Part shown: positions 22,438-32,563 of the stretch, in pieces
Layout: the number at the start of each line of letters is the position of its first letter
Numbering within the stretch: the first letter of the stretch is position 1
Assembly: GCA_963678705.1 (NCBI GenBank)
Contig: OY783216.1
Span: forward strand, 6,882,001 to 6,946,000
Direction of reading: 5' to 3'
Length of the DNA stretch: 64,000 nt
Origin: Panorpa germanica
Lineage: Eukaryota > Arthropoda > Insecta > Mecoptera > Panorpidae
Notes under the pieces: generated by a model
Told to the model about the DNA's origin: nothing
Seen by the model: the letters and a program-made list of their open reading frames with translations, nothing else
Databases searched by the model: none
Made by a program: the position numbers and the translations under genes

Positions 22438-24397
22438 TCTGGCGAACTAGTCCCTTCTGCGCCCCACTGCATTTTCTAACAATGCTCTTTAACTGTTATT
22501 TTCGATTATAGTTTTCAAGAATTTTTTTTTGTTTTTATAAAAGTATTACGAATTAAAATTCTCTGTAGTTGTATTTCGCGATTGAGCGAATGATCGAGTG
22601 AGCGAGAGAAATGTGACAACGAAAGACATTTAGACAGTGTTAGATTACCCTCGAGGAGTTCAAACATCGGTGTTAATTATCTACAGTATTCCCTAAGGTG
22701 TGCAGATAGCCTGATAGCCTGATAGCCTCCATATCACTGGGTATCGTTGGTTATAACATAAACCTCATACAGTCTCACTCTCACACTGTCCCTGTCTCAC
22801 TCATTCTCATAAAATGGCAAATAGCAAACCTCACCCAATATTAAACCAATGGAAATACGGGAAAATTACTAGGGAAACAATTCACAAAACAAAAAAACTA
22901 TCGAACGGGTTAGAAATGTTATACATGGGATAAATGTCGAAAGGTAAATTACCGAAAAAAGTGGATTAGTTTCATACAGTCCGCAAACAAGATCATTTGT
23001 GACTGAACAGAATTAAAACTAGACTGACAGTCTGTTTCACTGGACAGAAATAGAACTAAAAGTAAGTTAAAATCGATTTCGTTTTTATATTAAAAGTTTA
23101 AGTAAATTTTTTAAGTATTTATGTAAAAAGAGAAAGCCATTGAATTTCACTCGAAAAATTAGCTTTTCTCACTGTAGCATCATAGCAAAATGTTTAGCTT
23201 TAAGGCGAATCAAAATATGTTGAAATGTAAGTAGGTTCAAGTAAAAGAACAAATCTCCAAATGTAAATTAAATGATATGATAGGATATTGCAAGGCTGAA
23301 AGGCATATAAACAATAATTAAATACAATACAATACAAAAATTGATATTGTATTAAATGTAGATAACATTTTACTTAAACGATACGTAGTAATTCAAGTAT
23401 CAATGTTTGATAGTAAAACTATTTGTTAAGAACCCGAATAACAATGTTCATTTCGACTATAATAAGTTCGATAATTATATCAGAACACTATCGAAAATAA
23501 AGTACGAGTAGGTCCTAACAATACTCACCAAAAACAAAAACTCTTTGATAGGAAAAGAAGAAGAATAAAAGTTATTCCATTTTAGTTGTATATTACCTTC
23601 ACCTTGTGTGTTACGCTTCCAATGAAATTAATTACTAGTTAATGAGAAAAATAATTGATATTGAAGGTATATTGTGGTGTTGCATAGTGTATATGGTAGA
23701 CCCAAGGGGAAAGAGAAGGGAGGTGTACAGTGGAGAATGGGGCGCAGGGGGATTTGTGGGTACATTTACTGGTTTATGGTTGTTACATTAAATTTTGTGT
23801 TACAGTTGTATTATTAATGTAAAACTAATTAAATGTATTTATTGTGAGAATCTAAATTAATTAATGACTGTAAACTATTTTGTTGCGAATAATTGAAACT
23901 AATAAATACCATAAATTACCGCCATTTTAATGAGGTGGACAGGAAGCACTCGTAGCAGGGTTTAAATCATAAATTAAATGCGTGTTAAATGTTTTAACAT
24001 ATGAACTAGATATAAATCGAATTATAATTAAATTAACAAAAACTGTATTCAGAATGGTAGTAAGATGTATGAGTTTAGTTAGAAAAATCCTTCGATAAAT
24101 ACAATTTTTATAGACAATTATTAATGGAGGAATACTCAAAATATGTCATTAATTAAAATTAAAAGTATTTTTTATTGATTGTGAAACGAATTGGGCAAAT
24201 TCTCCTTTCGTTCTGCAAATTAAGTGTGAATAGATACAAATAATTTCGCCTGGGAGTTATAAAATAAAAAAAGGTTACGAACTGTTAGTTAAGGATTGTT
24301 GACCAGTCATTTTTTGCTTAGATCTTCTTTTGGTCACGTTGTGTCAGGCCTTCAAAAAGTTGTGTAATTCTACTATAGGCATTATTCTGAATTATAA
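22438..24397. other. No recognisable gene; small tandem repeat
   Basis: Three tandem copies of tagcctga at about 22707-22730. Otherwise AT-rich with no supported gene. Confidence 0.5.
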
Positions 24398-24401
24398 TTA
24401 A

Positions 24402-24846
24402 AGCCTCATTCCCACTCACTGTTTTGATATTAAATTTACTGTTTTAATCTAATATTTTAATCTAGATTTCAGGTTTTCAGAATAGGCATTCTTTATCACA
24501 TTCGTGTTTTAATTTAGTTGGGGCACATGCGTCTTTAGTAATAGAAATTATTTTTATTTCTTTATTTTTAACAAACTGACAATAAACTTTTTTTAAATAT
24601 AAATTCTACTGCATTTTGACAGATTGTCACATTTTGGAGGTTATAATATAATATAGTTTTTCTTAATTTAATATTTTTAATTTAAAACATTGGACCTTGT
24701 AAGGTTCTAAAAACACTAAGAAAATTTAAAAAATAAATTAAACAAAAAATGGTACTGTGAATGACTACGCGTGTTGCCATATGCTAAACAATTTAAATTA
24801 AATGCAAAACACAAAATTAAATTAAAGCAGTGAGTGGGAATGATAC
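24402..24846 (+). mobile_element. TTAA-type MITE, family A (copy 4, intact TTAA on both sides)
   Basis: A 445-bp element flanked by perfect TTAA at 24398-24401 and 24847-24850, the cleanest evidence for the family's target site. The left end reads AGCCTCATTCCCACTCACTG; the right end reads CAGTGAGTGGGAATGATAC. It has shorter internal sequence than the 510-bp copy. Confidence 0.9.
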
Positions 24847-24850
24847 TTAA

Positions 24851-25499
24851 GATCGTCTAACATTTTAAACAATATAACATAAGAGCGTTAGAAATTGTGT
24901 CGCAGAATAGGTGTCTTAACTTGCAAAATTTAGAAAAGAAAGGTTTAGCGATAAATCGGGACAAGGGCGTCTGCAAAAGTTTGGCAGGTTAAGAAAAACT
25001 TTAGATTCCGTTGTATTAAGTCACAGACTTCATTCTTACCAAATTAAATATCAAAATTTGTACTTTTGGACATCGCGGTAGAATCGGAAACTTTTGCTTA
25101 AAACCAGGCACCATTTTATTAAGGAACTGTGTACTATTTTAACTTGTAAATTATTCATATTTTCTACATAATAGTGTAGTGGTAGTCTATCTGCTACATT
25201 CAACAAAAACACTACGAAATAATTCAAATAACAGAATAGTTTTACTCTTTAAAGCAGAACTAATAAAAGTTAATTTATATCATTAAAACGAACAAACGCG
25301 TTGTTGCATTTGTATTATGAGTCTGTGTATGAGACCATCATACACAAGGCATATCTGATACACCACGGGCACGAATAGTACGTGGTTTTAAAAGTTATGA
25401 ATTAAATTTATCAGTCTGCAAAATTGTGTTACAGCATAATGAATTTAACCCAAATAATTTACTGGCTTTTGTAAATACTACGAGTTAAATTAAATCAAA

Positions 25500-25549
<50 letters not shown>

Positions 25550-26084
25550 CGGTACTGGTCATCTTACATTAACCATAATGTCACTATATATAATACAAAT
25601 AATAATATGAGTGGTAAATATACCAAGTACACAATATACGTAATAATAGTTGCCCTATTACATATTTGCAGGGGTTGAGTATTTAAATGTATTTAATATT
25701 ATATTAAATTCATAACAAACAAAATAAATCACAGTGAAACACAAGGATATCACGATCACGTTATAATCCTCTCTCAACACCGAATTGCATCACGTTATTA
25801 CTAAGCACTAAGCACTAAGCCGGACAATCGACACTCGGGGTATTATTACTATTATCATATTTGTCATTAGTATCCCATATTCGAGGTATTTATTTAATAA
25901 TATAATATGCACCTCTACATTTATAGTTAATTCGATGTGATTATGATTTAAGTACTCTATGATACACAAGCACTACTTGTTTTTGTAAATTTCATTTATA
26001 TAGATTTATGGTAGGAGAAAAAATTGCCCAAATAAGTTATTTCAACCTAAGCTGGCTTAGCAAATTTTTTAGTGGTCGATTTTT
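24851..26084. other. No recognisable gene apart from a microsatellite
   Basis: AT-rich. A short direct repeat (taagcac x3) lies at 25801-25818. Confidence 0.5.
25504..25548. repeat. (TA)n microsatellite
   Basis: About 22 uninterrupted TA units. Confidence 0.97.
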
Positions 26085-26625
26085 CAATTGTTGATTGAAA
26101 TTGATGTTAATAAATGTGTATTGACGTGTCTATTTTATAATATATCTAAATGTTGACGGAGATATAGCAATTAAAAGTTTGAATTGTAGTTATAGCGCTA
26201 GAAATGGTCGGTCATGTTTGTATGACGTGAAATGTATTTTAACGTTAGTTATTTGTTGAGTAGGTCAGTGCTGTGGTAATGTTCTGTAGCTGTTGGTAGT
26301 CAAATAATCAAGTCAAGTCACAGAAAAATAAGTTTTGTATTATTTAACCCTGCTAAGCCAGACATAATATTGCAATTTTATTGTCCCTTGAAACAGCTGT
26401 AAATAATATTTGATATTTTGATATATAAATACATATAGCAGAGCTGTAAGGTTGGCAGCGGTTGTGATGTCACATGCACGTGGAATGTGTACAACGTTGA
26501 ATCCCTTTAATAATTAAAGACACAAAACGACTTTTTTAATTGTTAATATCTCTTAACATATAAGGATTTATTAATATATACCCACTTTATCAATATATAG
26601 TACAGTTTTATAGAAATTAAGACAT
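26085..26625 (+). repeat. Dispersed repeat D (copy 1)
   Basis: Collinear with 28240-28640. Shared blocks in order are TTGATTGAAATTGATGTTAA, TCTAAATGTTGACGGAGATA, AATTGTAGTTATAGCGCTA, GATGTCACATGCACG, and TTTTTAATTGTTAATATCTC with AACATATAAGG. The last block also matches 52165-52310. There is no ORF, and no terminal repeats were found. Confidence 0.65.
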
Positions 26626-26927
26626 AGGACACAAGTCCATTTTAATAATTTAATTAAAGTACCTGCTACTGCAAACACATTTGGTATCCAAAAGTACAAA
26701 TAGTAAGAGTAATGAAATTAAAATAAAATAAATTTTCTTAACATTTCCACAATTTCCTCGATGTAGTATAAGGATATTAGAGTGTACCAAAATCCTCTAA
26801 ATCCTTCCATCATTTAAGTTATATAATGCATTGTGTATTTTAGTTTTAAGCTTCACATAAAGATGGCACAAGTTGTTCTATACATACATACATATACAAG
26901 AACAAGTATATATTAAATGTGTATAGC
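26626..26927. other. No gene; possible 3' UTR of the minus-strand exon candidate
   Basis: AT-rich DNA. If the exon at 26928-27017 is real, this would be its untranslated region. A TTTATT (AATAAA on the minus strand) occurs about 360 bp downstream, inside repeat D. Confidence 0.3.
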
Positions 26928-27017
26928 TTAAATCCGTTTGTGGTAGTACTGGTACCAGTAGTACTGATCTGAGCCGCGCCGCGGCGCCAGCGTCATGTTA
27001 TGGTGATAATTAGAATG
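26928..27017 (-). CDS. Candidate terminal coding exon, tyrosine-rich end
   Basis: On the minus strand, TTTAACTAATAGCTTCATTAG gives a good branch-point-like CTAAT and an AG at 27018-27019. The next 90 bases form 29 codons and a stop (26928-26930) in one frame, with a strongly GC-rich stretch (CCGCGGCGCGG) unlike the flanks. The peptide ends SDQYYWYQYYHKRI. Part of the tyrosine run is encoded by a local palindrome (AGTACTGGTACCAGTAGTACT), so it could be a sequence accident. No protein family is recognised, and the call rests on splice signals and composition only. Confidence 0.25.
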   Translation of the reverse strand, partial: HSNYHHNMTLAPRRGSDQYYWYQYYHKRI

Positions 27018-28239
27018 CTAATGAAGCTATTAGTTAAATCAATGGCTGAACTCAGATAACGAGAGGATCATTTTAAAGTACAAAAACTTTGTTAAAACTT
27101 TATTTTAGTTTCCTTTTTCCCAAGTTTCTGGTTTTCTGTTCTATGTACCAACGTTAAATATATTTAAATAATCAAAATTAAACTTTTTGGTTTTCTGATA
27201 AAATGCATAGCAGCAGCATCCACATTGTAGCGCAATGGAGTCATGTAGATCACATAGATGTTCGATTATTTGGGAGTTTATTATAGTATATTAAGAAGAC
27301 GTTGTGTGTCAACATGGCTAATAGATTTTGTTTTAATTTCTACCAATGTGTCTTGCTCTGTTCATTTCTTCTTTCACCGTTACTTCTTAAGTATGACTTG
27401 CCACAAAATATATTTTATCTATTTTTTCAATTATTTATGTCTTCACTTTCATCCTGTTTCATCATGAAGTTATATGCTCCTCCTATTTCTACTCTTTCAC
27501 TTACATTTTATATTCTTGCTTTTGCAATCCTCATCATTATTCAACAACATCTTTCTCGTTCAAATATCTCCTCCTCATGCTCATTATATTATCCTTGTCA
27601 TTGAGGACAAACTCCAGATTTAACATATCTCTCTCTGACTCTTATCCTATCTTGAAACTTAGCTCACGCTTCTTATTAGTCTGGGCATTTTTAACTTAGG
27701 TGTTCATGTTTCTCTTTTCCCATACCACTGCACTTATCATAAGCCTAAAGGGAGTTGAGGGGAGGGGTTATAATTCATAGGGGCGCTAAATTTCGAAAGG
27801 CATTTAGTTTGTTTTTTGAGAAAATTACTTTTTTTTGTCCTTACGGAGATTGCCAGGGACAAGTAAGCTATTCTGTTACTTTTTTCTGATTCTATTTTTC
27901 TTTCACCAATGAAAAAGGAAAAATTAAAAATTAGTCAATGTCAAGTTCTTGCTCCGTTTCGAAAAACTGCACTACTATTGTCTTCAGATTATCATTGATT
28001 GTCGGAGTAATTATGTTTAATGTGTTAATGGTAATAAGCTTGCTTTATCTTAAAGTCGACTATATAATTTGAAGAAACTTCATCTGAATTTTGCTATCAC
28101 CATCAAGATCTGCATCGATGGCGGTTCCAGGTATTCTCACGAACAGAACACCACTACAATTCTCCTACTCATTGCGGCTTTATAAAAATTATAACGAAAG
28201 TTACAAATAACTCTAATGGGCTTGTGTACTCATTTTTTT
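27018..28239. other. No clear gene; one coding-like relic
   Basis: At 27915-28165 the minus strand reads as a nearly open frame with two stops, containing 'LFVRIPGTAIDADLDGD' and, after the stops, 'VVQFFETEQELDID'. This may be an old transposon or pseudogene remnant. The ORFs at 27258-27604 are pyrimidine-rich and unconvincing. Confidence 0.35.
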
Positions 28240-28640
28240 GGGGTTGATTGAAATTGACGTTAATAAATGTATATTGGCGTTTTTATTTAATTAAGTATCT
28301 AAATGTTGACAAAGATACAGCAATTAAAAATTTGAATTGTAGTTTTAGCGCTACATATGTCGGCCATATTTATGACGTAACATGTATGTACTAGTAAGAG
28401 TAAGTCAGTTATTTTTTCTATGGATATGAGTTCTATTTAGAACATAGCGGACGTAATGTCACATGTCTTTAAATGTTCAATAGCGTAAGGCGATAAAATG
28501 ACTTTTAATTGTTAATATCTCCTAACATATAAGGAGTTATTAAAAAGTATACATAGGACATTTGATGTTCCAGTAACTAATTTTATCAATATGTATTAGT
28601 TGTGATGATATTACTAGTTGTGGGTTTCCAATATTTTATT
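28240..28640 (+). repeat. Dispersed repeat D (copy 2)
   Basis: Same block order as 26085-26625, with TTGATTGAAATTGACGTTAA, TCTAAATGTTGACAAAGATA, GTAATGTCACATG and TTTTAATTGTTAATATCTCC. It is shorter in the middle than copy 1. Confidence 0.65.
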
Positions 28641-29665
28641 TAAGGTTCTTAAATTGATCATTTAACCCCGTCACAACAATAATTACAATTCAGTTGCCAG
28701 CTGGCTGCAGTACTGGTATCATAATTTCACATTAAAATCATATTAACGAGAATTTCAAGTTTATGTGATAATAATCTTGTACATAACACTGATTGCTATG
28801 CCATAAATATCAACTCCATGAGGTACACGCATATGTGTGGGTGTGTGTCCAGTGGAGGACCAATCAATCTCCTCCTGCTCCTTCTGAGTCAATACCGAAG
28901 TAATGAATTACTTTATGCTAATCAGATAATAATTACTTATTAAACAATTAAAACAATTATTAAGTAAAGAGGCCCCTTATTTCCTGTGATATGATCCGTC
29001 ACTGAATTATGTTCACTGTTCACATATTCGTATGTAGTCGATCATGACATATTTGTATCCAAAGCTTTATATATAATTATAACTTGTTTCTTCCTTATTC
29101 GATACGCGTCTATTTATGATGTTGTGTTGTATGTAGTTACACTTTCCGTGGCTCCCATAGCGCTCCCCCCTCTATCTTCCTTCTACTCACTCCACACCCC
29201 CTGGCACGTGTTTCGCGTTTTACTTCACGTGTTTGTACATTTGTTCAATTGTAAAGCTACGACCATATTCGTATCGTATCGTGGGATGTAATAAGCATTT
29301 TGTGAATAAGACAATTAACCAGCCTGTAAACACAATCATCTCATTTAGTTTTGGCGTGGAAGGAGGGTGCGGGGTGTTGTGAAGAGGATGGGGGTGGTAC
29401 ATGTATAACATAGCAACCACCTCGCTCCGTCCTCTGTCTTTTATTCACCACCCTACATATTCAAAAACATTCCTATACACCAACACTCCCGCCGTTACCG
29501 CCACTCCTGCTCTGCACCCTATACGGTGGTTACATTTTGAGTACACTCGATATAAGTCTAGTTTTGGTCTCTTTTCAAATTACAGTTCTAGTAATTACCA
29601 GGACATTTAAAACTTACATTTAGACACTATATGCAAGTTTTTAATTAAATCTATAACTTTGTTAA

Positions 29666-29714
<49 letters not shown>

Positions 29715-31018
29715 TACAGGGGATCAATAAGTTCCCTTATTTGAATACAAAAGGCGTTGCTGACATTACCACCGTCTATTACCATCTTTCAAACAACACC
29801 ATACAACACTTCAGAAAAATTATGAAATCATTTTGGTTCTTCGATTTCAAATAATTCAGTTATGTGTTATGAGTTACCGCAATGAAACTTTTCTTTGTGA
29901 CGTCAGCAGAGATTCGTTGTCAATGTCTCATTTCTTGATATTTATTTATGAAAATTTCACAAAGTATTCTATAAATATTATTTTATCTTGTAGTAATTAT
30001 AGAAATAATTATATATTAAATGTGTTATTAAAAACCATTAACGAAAATATTGTTTTTTCTATCAGTTTCATCTCATCCCCCCTCCACCCACTTTAGCACC
30101 AAACCAGTAAGTAAATATATACAGTAGAACTGAAATAATGAAAATATTGCAATTGCAAGCATATCTGCCTCATACAACGTATTAACTAAGAAAATGACAT
30201 TGTAGAAAAGTATTCCTTGTAATACTATGATCGTGATGTTAGAATTAGCACCACTGAAAGTCGTGTTATACAAGGGTCTATTGTAATAAATGTATTTCAT
30301 TGTAAGTATTTCAAGATCAAATTGACATGGATTAAATTGTTAAATAAATGAAAACAAAGTGTTAAATGTTACTTTTATTGTGGTGGTTATATTTCATTTT
30401 TAACTACATAATTGTGTTAACGGGGTGTAGATGTAGATGGCGCAGTTATTCGTATAGCACGGAACAGGTAACGTAGCTGACGTCACTACCAGGATATTTA
30501 TTCAGTTTAATAAATTCTCAAAGGTAATATGTGGCCCCACTTAATGAACAGCACTTGTCACCACGCTGCCAGTTTATGTTGTAACGCGATAAAAGTTTAT
30601 AAATGGGCGACAATACCAGGACACAGGACTCCGAGACTCCATGAGTCGGGATAGTAAAGTAACTGCACAGGAGGACTCTACAGGAACAGCAAGGACTCAC
30701 GAACGGTGAGATTAATTGTAATGTGGAGAGAATCTTCATTGCTGGAGTCCCAGAGCTTCGCTACGTTCGAGAACTTCTCTACATTGTGAGGATACAAGGG
30801 ACGAGGGGTCTAAAGGTGAAATTAGTTTCACAGCTGCAGTTACGACATTATTCATTGATGTTGAAGATTACACTATAAAGTAAATTGATTGGTGATCAAA
30901 ATGAGTTGTTTAACAAATGGAATTAATTAAACTATCCCACAGATTAAGAAAGATTGCTTTTGTTTACTATTGATTAAGTTGTCGCATAAATAAATAGATG
31001 ATACAATAGAAGTACTAT
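28641..31018. other. No recognisable gene apart from a microsatellite
   Basis: A relatively GC-rich, low-complexity stretch lies at 29140-29550. The block at 30420-30830 is GC-balanced but shows no supported exon. ORFs here are short and unsupported. Confidence 0.45.
29671..29713. repeat. (TA)n microsatellite
   Basis: About 21 uninterrupted TA units. Confidence 0.97.
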
Positions 31019-31730
31019 TTAAGGGGTTATATGCAGTAGTTATTAGGCCCAAAGAATTTTTCCTGAGAAGACTTTTTAATGTATTAATGTAAAAATTTGT
31101 ATACATATTATGGTAACTTCTAACTGTATTTTAAAATTTTTGTATTTGTAAAAATAATAATTTGGAAGCTGCTATAGCTGATCTCCAGGAGCACCTTTCA
31201 AAAAAGTCATCTTGCGGTGATCACGATATCTCTGGAGTGAATCATTTAAAATAAAAAACCCAAACGGATTTCATTAAAGTAATGTATAATCTAGTAATTA
31301 ATCGAAGGAATAAGGAAAATAATTTTTTTTGGCAAAATGACGACTTCTCAAAAAAAAATATCGGTTTTTGACCAAAATTTTGACCTTAAATTGTTTATAA
31401 AAAGAAAAATATTTATCGGTGAGAAAAAACCTTCGATTAATTACTAAAAAATATATTTAAGAAGCTTGTGTTCAAATTTGAGACTAATCGGTTCAGTCGT
31501 TTCTGAGAAATCTTGGTCACCGACTTTAAAAACACAGTTCTCAGAAAACGCATTTAAAGTTTCAAAAGCACTACACATAAAGTAAAAATATTTTCTTTCA
31601 ACTTACATAACTTCTAAAATAATCACTGGATTGGCTTAAAATTTTCTGTGTGTTTACTTAAATATATGTACATTACGAAAATAAATTTTTTTTTTTTTTT
31701 TTTTAATTATAACTGGATATAACTCCTTAA
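31019..31730. mobile_element. TTAA-flanked non-autonomous element E
   Basis: TTAA at 31019-31022 and 31727-31730 brackets a 704-bp element. Its ends are inverted repeats: left GGGGTTATATGCAGT, right (reverse-complemented) GGAGTTATATCCAGT, 13 of 15 identical. It is unrelated to family A. Inside are a poly-T run (31686-31704) and GATCACGATATCTCTGGAGTG. No ORF is present. The TTAA target suggests piggyBac-type or Sola3-type mobilisation. Confidence 0.8.
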
Positions 31731-32158
31731 AGGCGACTAGTAAGACTAGTAAATAGGCATATTATTTTGTAAGTAAAAACTACATACATACTACAAACAT
31801 AATATAATTTATTGCACAGGTATTATGAAAGCTATTAGCCCTTCACAAAGATCAACACATACCAGGAGACCTACAAATTGTTCCTGTTTTTTTATTTGTC
31901 TATTTTTTACCGCACGTTTTAACAAAATAAATCATCCGTTAGTTTTTCTTACAGACGTCAATCAATAATCCCTGCTTAACATCATTAACTACACTTTCTT
32001 CCAGCTTTTATCCTCCAGCTCCTTTCCTAGCATCTTTACATCATCGTGGATCATCAATATGCCTTCACTTATATTCCTATCTGACATAATGACGTAAGAC
32101 GTTCATTCTTGGGTTTTATTTGTAAGATTTAAAGTTCAATATGTCTAGTAGGCAATAG
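31731..32158. other. No recognisable gene
   Basis: AT-rich sequence. It ends just before a 5-bp tandem repeat (ggcac) that runs to about 32181. Confidence 0.5.
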
Positions 32159-32182
32159 ATACACGGCACGGCACGGCACGGC

Positions 32183-32563
32183 ATGGTACTGTCTGCGGAT
32201 GCTGCCACCAATAAAACAGACGGGAAGATTATGTTGAGATCAGATTATGTGGATATGTTGCGATATTCAGATTTATGGACCGTGAACAATGACATGCTGT
32301 TGGGACAGTGCATTTCCACAAGGCAGGCCCGGATTTGAGGAAGGGCAAGCGGGGCCTTCACAATAGAGAGAAAGAAAAGAAATTATTTTGACTTATTCGA
32401 ATTATTATTTGACGAAAAGAAATTATTTCTTCTACTCTGAAAATAATTAGGGGCCTCCACTCCTTTGTTGCCCCAGGGCCTCACAACTTCTAAATACGGC
32501 ATTGCCACAAGGCCTGGGGACTCCGTTAAGAGAAACATAGGAAAGATTGTATGTGAAAGGTAA
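32183..32563 (+). pseudogene. Short unidentified reading frame split by a hAT MITE
   Basis: The first part (32183-32323) is 47 codons beginning MVLSADAATNK. The frame is open from 32159, after an in-frame TAG, through (ggcac)n. With the MITE in place it ends at a stop at 32336-32338. Skipping the MITE and one copy of its target duplication, the same frame continues at 32513 for 16 codons to TAA at 32561-32563. Continuation of frame across the empty site is suggestive, but 63 codons is short and I recognise no family. It might be a small gene, an exon (a weak GTAAAA donor-like site lies at 32560), or chance. Confidence 0.25.
32324..32504. mobile_element. hAT MITE with perfect 8-bp target duplication
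   Basis: A 181-bp element flanked by CCACAAGG on both sides (32316-32323 and 32505-32512). Ends: left CAGGCCCGGATTTGAGG; right (reverse-complemented) CAATGCCGTATTTAGAAG. Subterminal G/C-rich blocks (GGGCAAGCGGGGCC, and TTGCCCCAGGGCC on the other side) are typical of this hAT type. It has no coding capacity. The perfect duplication indicates a fairly recent insertion. Confidence 0.88.

Noticed and set aside
25504..25548. CRISPR-like or satellite array
   Set aside because: It is a simple TA microsatellite; no spacer-repeat structure exists anywhere in the window.
28100..28135. EF-hand-like 'DADLDGDSKIQM' on the minus strand
   Set aside because: The loop lacks the final acidic residue and the frame is broken by stops; treated as an unassigned relic.
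28852..28890. CAGTGGAGGACCAATC as a hAT terminus
   Set aside because: No complementary end was seen within a few kilobases, so it is too weak to annotate.
30420..30480. Possible exon around the GTAACG donor-like site
   Set aside because: No convincing acceptor or sustained open frame on either strand.
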